From DATHTS01 sp041940425 (GTDB taxonomy: Bacteria > Acidobacteriota > Blastocatellia > Pyrinomonadales > Pyrinomonadaceae), in contig JBGTSF010000007.1 of NCBI GenBank assembly GCA_041940425.1, positions 39,393 through 103,392 on the forward strand: 64,000 nt of DNA. The letters are read 5' to 3'. Positions 25,245 to 33,441 of the stretch are shown piece by piece (position 1 is the first letter of the stretch; each line of letters opens with the position of its first letter). The notes under the pieces were generated by a model, which worked only from the letters and a program-made list of their open reading frames with translations, searched no databases and had not been told where the DNA came from. The position numbers and the translations under genes were made by a program.

Positions 25245-28133
25245 ATGGAAAGAATCGCATTTAGTTTTGCCGGCGTAATTTTGCTTACCAATTGTTTGTT
25301 CGCCCAAGTAAACCGCGGAACTCTGAGCGGAGTTGTAAAAGATATAAATGAAGCGGTCATCGTCGGCGCAAATGTTTCTATATCGGGGAAAAACGGTTTT
25401 CAAATAACCACGCAAACAAATCAGAACGGCGAATTTATTTTTAGAAATTTACCTGCTGGAAGCTACACCGTTCGAGCCGAAAGCGAAGGTTTTGCGGTTT
25501 ATGAAAATACGGAAATTCAAGTATTGTCAGAGCAAAACGCCCCGCTCGAAATTACTTTAAACGTTTCGCTTGAAGAAACCGAGGTAAATATTTCCGCCGA
25601 CCAGCCGATCACGACCCAGCCCGAATCGAACGCCAGCGCGCTTGTTTTGCGCGAAGACGAAATTGCGGCTTTACCCGATGACGAAGAAGAACTGGAAGCC
25701 GCTTTGCAGGCACTTGCCGGAGCGTCTGCCGGTCCGAACGGCGGCGGAATTTTCGTGGACGGATTTTCGGGCGGCAGTCTTCCGCCGCGCGATACGATCC
25801 GGGAAATCAGGATCAATTCAAACCCGTTTTCTTCGGAATTCGACCGGCTCGGTTACGGGCGGATCGAGATTTTTACAAAACCCGGCACAGACCGCTTTCG
25901 GGGCGAAACCGAATTCGAATTCGAGGACGAATCGCTCAATTCCCGCAACCCGTTTGTACCGGAAAGAGCGCCTTTTCAAAGACGAGAATTCGAAGTGCAG
26001 TTCGGCGGACCCATTATTAAAAACCGCGCTTCTTTTTTCGTAAATTTTGAAACCGAAAGCACCGATAACAACGCCCTTGTAAACGCTCTCGTTCTAGACA
26101 GGAATCTAAATATCGTCCCCTTTCAAATGTCCGTCGCCGCTCCCGATTTTGAGATCGAATTTAATCCGCGCTTCGATATTATGATCAATGAAAACAATAC
26201 ACTGATCGGACGCTATAACTACGAACGCGAAAAGTCGGAAAATGCCGGGCTGGGCGGATTTAATTTGCCTTCAAGAGCATTCGCAGAGCGCGACACGGAA
26301 CATATTTTACAGCTTACCGAAACCGCCGTGATAAATCCGACGTCGGTCAACGAAGCGCGTTTTCAATATATCCGGCGGCGCAGTTCGGAAAAAAGCGAAA
26401 ACGAAATGCCGACCATCCGCGTCAACGACGCTTTCATATCCGGCGGCGCGAATGTCGGTTTCGCATTTTCAAACGAAGACCGTTACGAATTTCAAAATTA
26501 TACTTCGTTTATTTTGAACCGGCATTCGCTAAAATTCGGCGCGCGAATCCGCCACATAAGACTGCTTAATTCATCGCCGGATAATTTTCTGGGAACAGTT
26601 ACTTTTGCAGGCATTTTTAACGATAACGGAACACCGGATGATCCCGATGATGATGTTACTTTGACAAGTTTGGAGCAATATCGCCAAACGCTTTTAGGAA
26701 ACGAACTTCCGACGCAATTCTCCATTGCCGGAGGCGATCCGCAAGCCGGAGTAACCCAGACCGATTACGGCGTTTTCATTCAGGACGACTGGCGCGTCAA
26801 CCCGAAGTTGACTCTTTCGTTCGGCTTGCGGTATGAAAATCAAACCAATATTGCGAGCGATTTTAATTTCGCGCCCCGTTTTGGTTTCGCATTTGCGCCC
26901 GGCGCGAACGGGCAGAACAGTCCGAAAACCGTTATACGCGGCGGGTTCGGCATTTTTTACGACCGCTTCAGCGAAAACCTGACTTTGCAGGCGCGCCGTT
27001 TTAACGGCATAAATCAGCAGAGATTTATCGTTACCGATCCGGCGATTCTAGACGATATCGTTTTTTCGCCCGAAGGCGTTTCGAACATTCCTACAATCGG
27101 ACAACTCTCCGACTTCGCTCAAATGCAGACGACCCGCATCGTTTCGCCCGAACTGAAAACGCCTTACACGATGCAGACGGCTCTCAGCATAGAACGGCAG
27201 ATGCCGTTTAATACGACCGTTTCGGTTACTTATTTGAACGCGCAGACCAGAAGACTTTTACGTTCGAGAAACATCAACGCTCCGCTGAACGGAGTTCGCC
27301 CGTTTCCCGGCGAAGGTAATATATTTCAGTATGAATCAACCGGAAAATTCAGCCAGAATCAGCTTTTATTCAATATCCGCACGCGAATCAGAGGCGTTAA
27401 TATTTTCGCTAATTACGCGTTAAACGATGCGAACAGCGATACCGACGGCGCGGGAACTTTTCCGGCTTTTTCTTATGATTTGACGGGCGAAATGGGTAGA
27501 GCCGCACTCGACATCCGCCATCGCTTCGTCGTCGGAAGCAGTTTCAATCTTCCCTGGGACATCAGGGTCAGACCTTTTTTAATTTACCGTTCGGGACAGC
27601 CTTTTAATATCACCACCGGAATTGACGAAAATGAGGACACGCTTTTTACCGAACGTCCGGCGTTTGCGACCGAGCTTTCCGAACCCGGAATCATTATCAC
27701 CGAATTCGGCGCGTTCGACCCGACACCCGAATTGGACGATATAATTATTCCGCGAAATTACGGGACGGGACCTGAATTTTTTAACGTCAATTTGCGGATG
27801 AGCAAATCATTTGGTTTCGGCACGAGAAGTTCGGGCGATTCGGGTGGACAGGGCACCGGTCGTCGCGGCAGACGCGGCGGTCTGAACAATCCGTTCGGCG
27901 GCGGCAGAAGCAGTCGAGGAGGAAGGAATAAGGAAGACAGCCGTTTTAAAGTGGAGTTTACCGTTCAGGTTAGAAATCTATTTAACCGGACCAATCTTGG
28001 AACACCGGTCGGTAATCTGCGTTCGCCTTTTTTCGGGAGATCAACTTCGCTCGCCGGAGGATTCGGTTTCGGCGGCGGCAGTTCGGCGGCGGGAAATCGC
28101 CGGATAGAATTAGAAGTGGAATTTGAATTTTAG
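25245..28133 (+). CDS. Oar-like TonB-dependent outer-membrane receptor
   Basis: About 962 residues from ATG 25245, which gives a clean short signal peptide (MERIAFSFAGVILLTNCLFAQ). Earlier in-frame starts (GTG 25098, ATG 25194) would only add a hydrophobic leader. After the signal comes a carboxypeptidase-regulatory-like beta-sandwich (RGTLSGVVKDINEAVIVGAN to AESEGFAVYENTEI), then a plug-like region with GGGIFVDGFSGGSLPPRDTI and a long C-terminal beta-barrel of alternating aromatic strands, ending in VEFEF with the terminal Phe typical of outer-membrane barrels. A Gly/Arg-rich stretch lies near residue 870. Such Oar-like receptors are numerous in Acidobacteria; the substrate cannot be predicted. 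Terminators or hairpins flank it, so it is a single-gene unit. Confidence 0.85.
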   Translation: MERIAFSFAGVILLTNCLFAQVNRGTLSGVVKDINEAVIVGANVSISGKNGFQITTQTNQNGEFIFRNLPAGSYTVRAESEGFAVYENTEIQVLSEQNAPLEITLNVSLEETEVNISADQPITTQPESNASALVLREDEIAALPDDEEELEAALQALAGASAGPNGGGIFVDGFSGGSLPPRDTIREIRINSNPFSSEFDRLGYGRIEIFTKPGTDRFRGETEFEFEDESLNSRNPFVPERAPFQRREFEVQFGGPIIKNRASFFVNFETESTDNNALVNALVLDRNLNIVPFQMSVAAPDFEIEFNPRFDIMINENNTLIGRYNYEREKSENAGLGGFNLPSRAFAERDTEHILQLTETAVINPTSVNEARFQYIRRRSSEKSENEMPTIRVNDAFISGGANVGFAFSNEDRYEFQNYTSFILNRHSLKFGARIRHIRLLNSSPDNFLGTVTFAGIFNDNGTPDDPDDDVTLTSLEQYRQTLLGNELPTQFSIAGGDPQAGVTQTDYGVFIQDDWRVNPKLTLSFGLRYENQTNIASDFNFAPRFGFAFAPGANGQNSPKTVIRGGFGIFYDRFSENLTLQARRFNGINQQRFIVTDPAILDDIVFSPEGVSNIPTIGQLSDFAQMQTTRIVSPELKTPYTMQTALSIERQMPFNTTVSVTYLNAQTRRLLRSRNINAPLNGVRPFPGEGNIFQYESTGKFSQNQLLFNIRTRIRGVNIFANYALNDANSDTDGAGTFPAFSYDLTGEMGRAALDIRHRFVVGSSFNLPWDIRVRPFLIYRSGQPFNITTGIDENEDTLFTERPAFATELSEPGIIITEFGAFDPTPELDDIIIPRNYGTGPEFFNVNLRMSKSFGFGTRSSGDSGGQGTGRRGRRGGLNNPFGGGRSSRGGRNKEDSRFKVEFTVQVRNLFNRTNLGTPVGNLRSPFFGRSTSLAGGFGFGGGSSAAGNRRIELEVEFEF

Positions 28134-28144
28134 CTTTAAATTTG

Positions 28145-28243
28145 AACCGCGGAGACGGAGAGTTTTTAATAAAAAAAAGGGTGAAAGATGAACTATTGTC
28201 TTTTATCCCTTTATTTTTCTCTGCGAATCCGCGTCTCTGCGTT
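28145..28243. repeat. Imperfect inverted repeat (CGCAGAGA-like) after the receptor gene
   Basis: Left arm around 28145-28162 (AACCGCGGAGACGGAGAG) and right arm around 28218-28243 (CTCTGCG...GTCTCTGCGTT) pair imperfectly. An inner pair AAAGGGTGAAAGA / TCTTTTATCCCTTT adds a second stem. It lies between the receptor (+) and the TPR-like gene (-) and may serve as a convergent terminator. Confidence 0.6.
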
Positions 28244-28260
28244 TAATAAATCGGGAAAAA

Positions 28261-28752
28261 CTATTCTAGAAAATCATTAGCCATTTCGCGCGCTTCGAGT
28301 TTGTTTATCATTATGATCCGCGCACAGCCGTTCCAGCGTAGAATTGCATCGTCGTTTCCTGACGGGCGAATCGCTTCGGCTTTTTCAAACCAGTTCATAG
28401 CTTGCCGGAATAATTCGTAAGCCGTTGATTCCGAACCGACCGCGCCTTTGCGGAGCGTCGCTTTGGCGCGGCGTTCATAGACGATTCCCGTATAATAAAC
28501 ACGTTCGTATTCGCTTTCGATCCGCGAAATATAATCCTGAATCCGCGTATCGCCGACCGAATAATCACGACCGAAACGATCCGACATCGCCAGAATCAAA
28601 GTTATCAAAGACTCCTGATTTTTCGGCTCCACTTCTAAAATATCCAGACAGATGCTCTCCGCCGCGCCGGGTTCGTTTAACAGGCGATAGTGATTTGCCT
28701 TGTCGAGTGCGGATGAAACCGCTTCTTTTGATAATTTTTTCAGTTCAAACAT
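28261..28752 (-). CDS. Small helical (TPR-like) protein of unknown function
   Basis: 163 residues from ATG 28752. An earlier in-frame ATG at 28776 lies inside the hairpin repeat and is rejected. The sequence is all helical: KANHYRLLNEPGAAESICLDI at about 18-38 and LFRQAMNWFEKAEAIRPSGN at about 119-138 look like two TPR-type units, the second ending in the Pro typical of TPRs, with a DRFGRDYSVGDTRIQDYISR region between them. No signal peptide. It is last in the sdh direction, 81 bp after sdhB across a heptamer hairpin, so it may be the fourth gene of the operon. Function unknown. Confidence 0.65.
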   Translation of the reverse strand: MFELKKLSKEAVSSALDKANHYRLLNEPGAAESICLDILEVEPKNQESLITLILAMSDRFGRDYSVGDTRIQDYISRIESEYERVYYTGIVYERRAKATLRKGAVGSESTAYELFRQAMNWFEKAEAIRPSGNDDAILRWNGCARIIMINKLEAREMANDFLE

Positions 28753-28762
28753 ATTTTTCCGA

Positions 28763-28835
28763 AGTTCAAAGTTCAAGGTTCAAGGTTCAATGTTATTTTG
28801 ACTGACCTTAAACATTGAACCTTGAACTTTGAACT
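28763..28835. repeat. Heptamer hairpin after sdhB
   Basis: Plus-strand left arm 28763-28794 reads AGTTCAA twice, GGTTCAA twice, then TGTT. The right arm 28811-28835 is the reverse complement of the same string with one GGTTCAA unit fewer (25 bp pair). On the minus strand it begins within the sdhB stop codon. Confidence 0.85.
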
Positions 28836-29580
28836 ATTTTTTCTTAAACAACCTCAAAAATTTCGCAATCGGGTCGTAAAATTCGTCAACGACACGTTCT
28901 TTTAAGGGAATAATCGCGTTATCGGTGATCGTGATATGTTCGGGACAGACTTTCGTACAGCATTTTGTAATGTTGCAGTAGCCGATATTCGAATCGTTTC
29001 TCAAGTCTTCCAGCCGGTCTGAAGAATCGAGCGGGTGCATTTCCAACGCCGCTGCATAAACCAGAAAACGAGGTCCGATAAATTCCTCATGCATATGATG
29101 ATCGCGCAAAACGTGGCAGACATCCTGACAGAGATAACATTCGATGCATTTGCGAAATTCCTGTATGCGGTCAACGTCTGTCTGCTGCATCCGCCAGGTT
29201 CCGTCGGGCGCGTCGGGCGGTCTGGGATTAAATTTCTTGATGCGTTTTTTGACCTCATAATTCCACGAAACGTCCGTGACCAAATCTTTTTTAAGCGGAA
29301 ACGCGCGCATCGGTTCGACCGTGATCGGTTCATCTTGTGGAAGGGTGTTCATCCGCGTCATACACATCAGTTTCGGCAGACCGTTTATCTCCGCCGAACA
29401 CGAACCGCATTTTCCAGCCTTGCAGTTCCAACGACAGGCGAGATCATTAGCCTGTTCGCCCTGAATCTGCAAAACCGCGTCGAGAACGACCATTCCTTCG
29501 CTGATTTCGGTCGTGTATTCGACAAAATCGCCGTCCGAATGCGATTCGCCGCGCCAGATTTTGAATGTCGCTTTTGCCAT
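28834..29580 (-). CDS. sdhB: Succinate dehydrogenase iron-sulfur subunit
   Basis: 248 residues carrying three clusters. CRWNCKAGKCGSCSAEING (about 49-67) is the [2Fe-2S] ferredoxin-type site. CIECYLCQDVCH (about 144-155) and CNITKCCTKVCPEHI (about 201-215) hold the [4Fe-4S] and [3Fe-4S] sites. It passes electrons from SdhA to the membrane quinone site. At 248 residues, with the second ferredoxin domain after an RPPDAPDGTWRMQQTD linker, it resembles the SdhB of actinobacterial and Bacteroidetes-type complexes. Third gene of the sdhCAB order. Confidence 0.95.
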   Translation of the reverse strand: MAKATFKIWRGESHSDGDFVEYTTEISEGMVVLDAVLQIQGEQANDLACRWNCKAGKCGSCSAEINGLPKLMCMTRMNTLPQDEPITVEPMRAFPLKKDLVTDVSWNYEVKKRIKKFNPRPPDAPDGTWRMQQTDVDRIQEFRKCIECYLCQDVCHVLRDHHMHEEFIGPRFLVYAAALEMHPLDSSDRLEDLRNDSNIGYCNITKCCTKVCPEHITITDNAIIPLKERVVDEFYDPIAKFLRLFKKK

Positions 29581-29588
29581 AATTTTCC

Positions 29589-29670
29589 TAGGGATGAGGG
29601 ATGAGGGATGAGGGATGAAGGATAAGTATTTGATGAAAATTCATCCCTCATCCCTCATCCCTCATCCCTA
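29589..29670. repeat. Heptamer hairpin between sdhA and sdhB (30-bp perfect arms)
   Basis: Left arm 29589-29618 is TA plus four tandem GGGATGA units. Right arm 29641-29670 is four TCATCCC units plus TA. The arms pair over all 30 bp around a 22-base loop. On the minus strand it starts 3 bases after the sdhA stop. Confidence 0.95.
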
Positions 29671-29673
29671 AAT

Positions 29674-31485
29674 TTATCCCATTTCTTCAATAATTTGTTT
29701 CAGTTCGTCCGGCATTTCGGGAATCGGAACGCTTTCGATCTGCATTTTTCCGTCAACGCCTTTTTTTACAACAAAATTTATATTGCCGAATTCCGCCTTT
29801 TTTTCAGCATAATCTTCGCGGAACTGTCCGCCGCGGCTTTCTTTTCGTTCGATTGCCGCCAGTGTGATCGCTTCGGAAACATTTAAAAGATTATGCAAAT
29901 CGAGCGCGGTATGCCACCCCGGATTAAAATCAACATTGCCAGTTACGCTGACATTTTTGCTTCTTTCTCTTAATTTTCCGATGCCTTCGAGGGCGCGCTG
30001 CATTTCATCTTCGGTGCGGACGATGCCGACCAAATCCTGCATCAATTCCTGCAGATCGCTCTGAATCTGGAAAGGATTTTCACCGTTATTTTTATCGAAT
30101 CCCCGCAAAGCCCCTTTTGCTTTTTCTTCGATCTGTTCGTTGTTTACTTTTCCGAAATCATTTTCCTGCGCAAACCGTGCGGCAAATTCTCCGGCGCGTT
30201 TTCCGAAAACCAGAAGGTCGGAAAGAGAATTTCCCCCGAGCCGGTTCGCGCCGTTAATCCCGGCGGCGCATTCGCCGCAAGCAAAAAGTCCGGGAAGGGA
30301 AGAAGCCTGTGTGTCGGCATCAACACGGATTCCACCCATTATATAATGCGTCGTCGGACCGACTTCCATCGGAGTCGTCGTAATATCGAGATCCGCAAGC
30401 TGTTTAAATTGGTGATACATACTCGGAAGTTTTTTCTTGATATGTTCTTCCGAGTTGGAAATTTTTTCCTTGATCCACGCAATATCGAGATAAACTCCGC
30501 CGTGCGGACTGCCGCGTCCGGCTTTTACCTCGCGGACGATACAACGGGCAACGTGATCTCGCGTCAGAAGTTCGGGCGGACGGCGGGCGGTTTTATCGCC
30601 CTGCGTGTATCGCCACCCTTCTTCCGGATTGTCGGCGGTCTGGTCTTTATAATTGTCGGGAATGTCTTCAAACATAAAGCGTTTGCCTTCGCTGTTTTTC
30701 AAAATTCCGCCCTCGCCGCGAACGCCTTCGGTAACTAGAATTCCTTTGACGGACGGCGGATAAACCATTCCGGTCGGATGAAATTGAATGAATTCCATAT
30801 CAATCAATTCCGCGCCCGCGTCATAAGCCAAAGAATGACCGTCGCCCGTTCCTTCCCAACTGTTACTCGTGATTTTATAAGCGCGACCGATTCCGCCCGT
30901 CGCTAAGATTACGGCTTTGGCTTTAAAAATTCTAAAACGTCCGTGTTCGCGTTCATATGCAAACGCTCCGACCACGCGGTCGCCGTCTTTGAGCAGGGAA
31001 ATAACGGTAACTTCCATATAGACTTCGATGCCCTGATGTATGCCGTGATCCTGCAATGTGCGAATCATTTCCAAGCCGGTGCGGTCGCCGACGTGCGCCA
31101 GACGCGGATATTTATGTCCGCCGAAATTTCTCTGTAAAATCCGCCCGTCTTTCGTTCTGTCGAAAACCGCGCCCCAGGCTTCGAGTTCCCGAACGCGGTC
31201 GGGAGCTTCTTTGGCGTGAAGTTCAGCCATTCGCCAATTGTTGACATACTGTCCGCCGCGCATCGTATCGGAAAAATGCACTTTCCAGCTATCGCGCTCG
31301 TCAACATTCGCCAAAGCCGCCGCCATTCCGCCCTCAGCCATCACTGTATGCGCTTTTCCGAGAAGCGATTTGCAGATCAAACCGACGGAAACGCCCGCCG
31401 CCGAAGCCTCGATAGCCGCGCGAAGTCCCGCGCCGCCCGCGCCGATTACGAGTACATCGTGTTCAAAAATTGGATAATCAACCAT
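29674..31485 (-). CDS. sdhA: Succinate dehydrogenase flavoprotein subunit
   Basis: 603 residues. N-terminal FAD-binding motif VIGAGGAGLRAAIEA near 13-27, and KAHTVMAEGGMAAAL near 45-59, whose His is the covalent FAD attachment site. Active-site blocks are FIQFHPTGMVYP and LVTEGVRGEGGILKN, and the capping region contains TTPMEVGPTTHYIMGGIRVD. GANRLGGNSLSDLLVFGKRAG is the standard SdhA/FrdA block near residues 410-430. Oxidises succinate to fumarate in the TCA cycle. Lies between sdhC and sdhB, separated from each by a long hairpin of 70-90 bp. Confidence 0.95.
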   Translation of the reverse strand: MVDYPIFEHDVLVIGAGGAGLRAAIEASAAGVSVGLICKSLLGKAHTVMAEGGMAAALANVDERDSWKVHFSDTMRGGQYVNNWRMAELHAKEAPDRVRELEAWGAVFDRTKDGRILQRNFGGHKYPRLAHVGDRTGLEMIRTLQDHGIHQGIEVYMEVTVISLLKDGDRVVGAFAYEREHGRFRIFKAKAVILATGGIGRAYKITSNSWEGTGDGHSLAYDAGAELIDMEFIQFHPTGMVYPPSVKGILVTEGVRGEGGILKNSEGKRFMFEDIPDNYKDQTADNPEEGWRYTQGDKTARRPPELLTRDHVARCIVREVKAGRGSPHGGVYLDIAWIKEKISNSEEHIKKKLPSMYHQFKQLADLDITTTPMEVGPTTHYIMGGIRVDADTQASSLPGLFACGECAAGINGANRLGGNSLSDLLVFGKRAGEFAARFAQENDFGKVNNEQIEEKAKGALRGFDKNNGENPFQIQSDLQELMQDLVGIVRTEDEMQRALEGIGKLRERSKNVSVTGNVDFNPGWHTALDLHNLLNVSEAITLAAIERKESRGGQFREDYAEKKAEFGNINFVVKKGVDGKMQIESVPIPEMPDELKQIIEEMG

Positions 31486-31490
31486 ATATA

Positions 31491-31563
31491 GAGGGATGAG
31501 GGAGGAGGGATGAGGGATGAAGGTGAAAAAGATTCATCCCTCATCCCTCCTCCCTCATCCCTC
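31491..31563. repeat. Heptamer hairpin between sdhC and sdhA with a paired unit variant
   Basis: Left arm 31491-31520 (GA, GGGATGA, GGGAGGA, GGGATGA, GGGATGA) pairs over 30 bp with right arm 31534-31563 (TCATCCC, TCATCCC, TCCTCCC, TCATCCC, TC). The one variant unit has its exact complement in the other arm. On the minus strand the hairpin overlaps the sdhC stop codon. Confidence 0.95.
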
Positions 31564-32353
31564 AAAATATTCTCCAATCGTTCCAGATGCCCATCGAAAG
31601 CATTCGGACGTATAAATCTGAAAAACCGACGACAAACAAACTGCACCAGGCAAAAAGCATGTGTCTTTTATTTAATGAACTGCATGCATTATAAGCCGCG
31701 CATTGAATCGGTTTGTTTGCCAATTCGTCGCATCTTCCGCCAACCAGATGCCGGAGCGAATGACAGCTAAAGGTATAACCGGCGAGAAAGAAAACATTCG
31801 CCGTTAAAACAATCGAGCCAAGTCCGATTCCGAAACCGTCAGCAAACCAGAAACCTTTCCAAGCGTCGTGTGCCAGAAAAATTAAAAATATCAATGCCAG
31901 ATACAAAAAATACCGGTGAACATTTTGCAGAATTAAAGGAAATTTCCTCTCGCCCCAGTAACCAGAACGCGGTTCGCCGACCGCACATGACGGCGGATCA
32001 GCCCAGAACGCTTTGTAATACGCGCCGCGATAATAGTAACAGGTCAGACGAAATCCCGCAGGCGCCCACAAAATCAAAAGCGCGGGTGAAAAAGGAACCC
32101 AATCGGGAATCCAAGCCGGTTTTACACCGAACATCGCGTGCGGTGTCGCTCCGAATATCTCCGGCGAGTAAAACGGCGACAGATAATTGCCGAAAGCGTA
32201 ATGCTCACCTTGAAAAGCCGCCCACGTCGAATAAACGAGAAATGCGAATAAACCAAGAAAAGTCAAAACAGACGGCAGCCACCAAAGTCCTTTTCTTTTG
32301 GTTTCGCCGAATGAACGCCTTTTTAATTTTAAAGGTATAGAAACGGAAGACAT
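31562..32353 (-). CDS. sdhC: Succinate dehydrogenase membrane subunit (cytochrome b type)
   Basis: 263 residues with about five transmembrane helices: LPSVLTFLGLFAFLVYSTWAA, FSPALLILWAPAGFRL, HRYFLYLALIFLIFLAHDAW, IGLGSIVLTANVFFLAGYTF and a C-terminal MLFAWCSLFVVGFSDLYVRML. Several membrane histidines (about H146, H162, H199, H202) are candidate heme ligands. The single large subunit with SdhA and SdhB, and no separate SdhD, matches the three-subunit SdhCAB complexes of Actinobacteria and relatives. It carries an RGAYYKAFWADPPSCAVGEP loop seen in that group. First gene of the operon; no Shine-Dalgarno site is obvious. Confidence 0.88.
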   Translation of the reverse strand: MSSVSIPLKLKRRSFGETKRKGLWWLPSVLTFLGLFAFLVYSTWAAFQGEHYAFGNYLSPFYSPEIFGATPHAMFGVKPAWIPDWVPFSPALLILWAPAGFRLTCYYYRGAYYKAFWADPPSCAVGEPRSGYWGERKFPLILQNVHRYFLYLALIFLIFLAHDAWKGFWFADGFGIGLGSIVLTANVFFLAGYTFSCHSLRHLVGGRCDELANKPIQCAAYNACSSLNKRHMLFAWCSLFVVGFSDLYVRMLSMGIWNDWRIF

Positions 32354-32467
32354 ATTTTTATAAAAGTATCTCCAAATCTACCAAAATTGTTTGAAATCTG
32401 TGGGAAATCTGTTTTGGTTTTTAGTTTTACGATTATGAATAGAGTTTTCCGATATGTCAATTTTTTG

Positions 32468-32497
32468 TTGTAACCGTCAGGAAAATCTTGTTAAAAT
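32468..32497 (+). promoter_or_regulatory. Possible sigma-70-type promoter
   Basis: TTGTAA (32468-32473) and TAAAAT (32492-32497) are spaced by 18 bp, with a TG before the -10, upstream of the exported-protein gene at 32587. Confidence 0.4.
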
Positions 32498-32586
32498 GCT
32501 TCTGCCCCTGATTTTGAAATCTTCTTCAATTTTCTTCAAGAAAAAATATTCTTCCAATTATCAATTCTTTTTTTAGGAGTAAAAAT

Positions 32587-33246
32587 ATGAACACAGTAAG
32601 CTTTTTAAATAGATTATTTTCAGCTTTTGCCATCTTATTTTTTTCTTTGGCTTTGACCGACACTTTGATCGCACAAGATAAAAAAAGCGAACCGGAACTG
32701 AGCGTCGCCGGAATTCGTCTCGGCGACCGCGCTTCGGCTAAAAAATTTCTCGAAAGTTATTCACCCGGGACAGGCGATGAAGGTCAGCCTGAATATTCAT
32801 TCTGGAATAAATTCGGAAATCAGGTAATGAAAGTTTCCGCGCTGTCGTTTGAAGACCGCTATTTTATTACCAGAATCGAAGTCTTTTACGCGCCGCAGAG
32901 CTATATGGGGAGACATTATGTGCTTAAAGATCAAGGCTTTTTTGTTACTGAAAACGGAATCTTTATCGGCTACCGCCAATCGGCTCTGGCTTTTATCACA
33001 GGCATTCCGAACGCCGCCCGCGAAGACCGTATAGGTCCCAATGATATTGTCAGAAAAAAAGGCGAACCGACATCGAGAACAAAACAGGATAAAAAAGAAA
33101 TAATTATTTACGATCTCGGCAAAATTGATTTGGAAATTGACGGAAGGAATGAATCGGTTAAATATTCTGCAACATATGAAACAAATAAAAACAGACTCAG
33201 AAGAATCGTAATTGAAATTTCATCGGAAAATTGGGAAAAACCTTGA
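32587..33246 (+). CDS. Exported protein of unknown function
   Basis: 219 residues with a signal peptide (about 1-30, FAILFFSLALTDTLIAQ ending). The mature part opens with LSVAGIRLGDRASAKKFLES, a pattern seen in periplasmic proteins whose first strand ends in 'GxRLGD', and continues with alternating beta strands (MKVSALSFEDRYFITRIEVF) and a Lys/Arg-rich C-terminal half. No cysteines in the mature part. Family not recognised. A TTAGGAGT-like Shine-Dalgarno site (about 32573-32580) precedes the ATG. Apparently single-gene, with its own candidate promoter at 32468. Confidence 0.7.
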   Translation: MNTVSFLNRLFSAFAILFFSLALTDTLIAQDKKSEPELSVAGIRLGDRASAKKFLESYSPGTGDEGQPEYSFWNKFGNQVMKVSALSFEDRYFITRIEVFYAPQSYMGRHYVLKDQGFFVTENGIFIGYRQSALAFITGIPNAAREDRIGPNDIVRKKGEPTSRTKQDKKEIIIYDLGKIDLEIDGRNESVKYSATYETNKNRLRRIVIEISSENWEKP

Positions 33247-33441
33247 TAATATTTATTTACTAATTTTGGATAAATGAATTTTACATAATCTTTATTATCG
33301 GACGCAAACAATGTGTTTATATTTACTACCCTTTTAATTGGAATGTCCGCCTTTTGACACTTTTTCATTAAGAAGCTAAAATTTCCCTTTTGTTATCTTT
33401 CAATAGATTTCAGCAATTTAAATATAAGGAGTTACAAAATT
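33247..33441 (+). other. metK leader region, no riboswitch recognised
   Basis: This 195-bp AT-rich gap holds an AAGGAG Shine-Dalgarno site at 33426-33431 and a weak CGGAC/GTCCG pair near 33300/33346. It does not match a SAM riboswitch core as far as can be read by eye. Confidence 0.5.

Noticed and set aside
33247..33441. SAM riboswitch before metK
   Set aside because: Only a weak hairpin is present; no recognisable SAM-I, SAM-II or SAM-IV core could be read.
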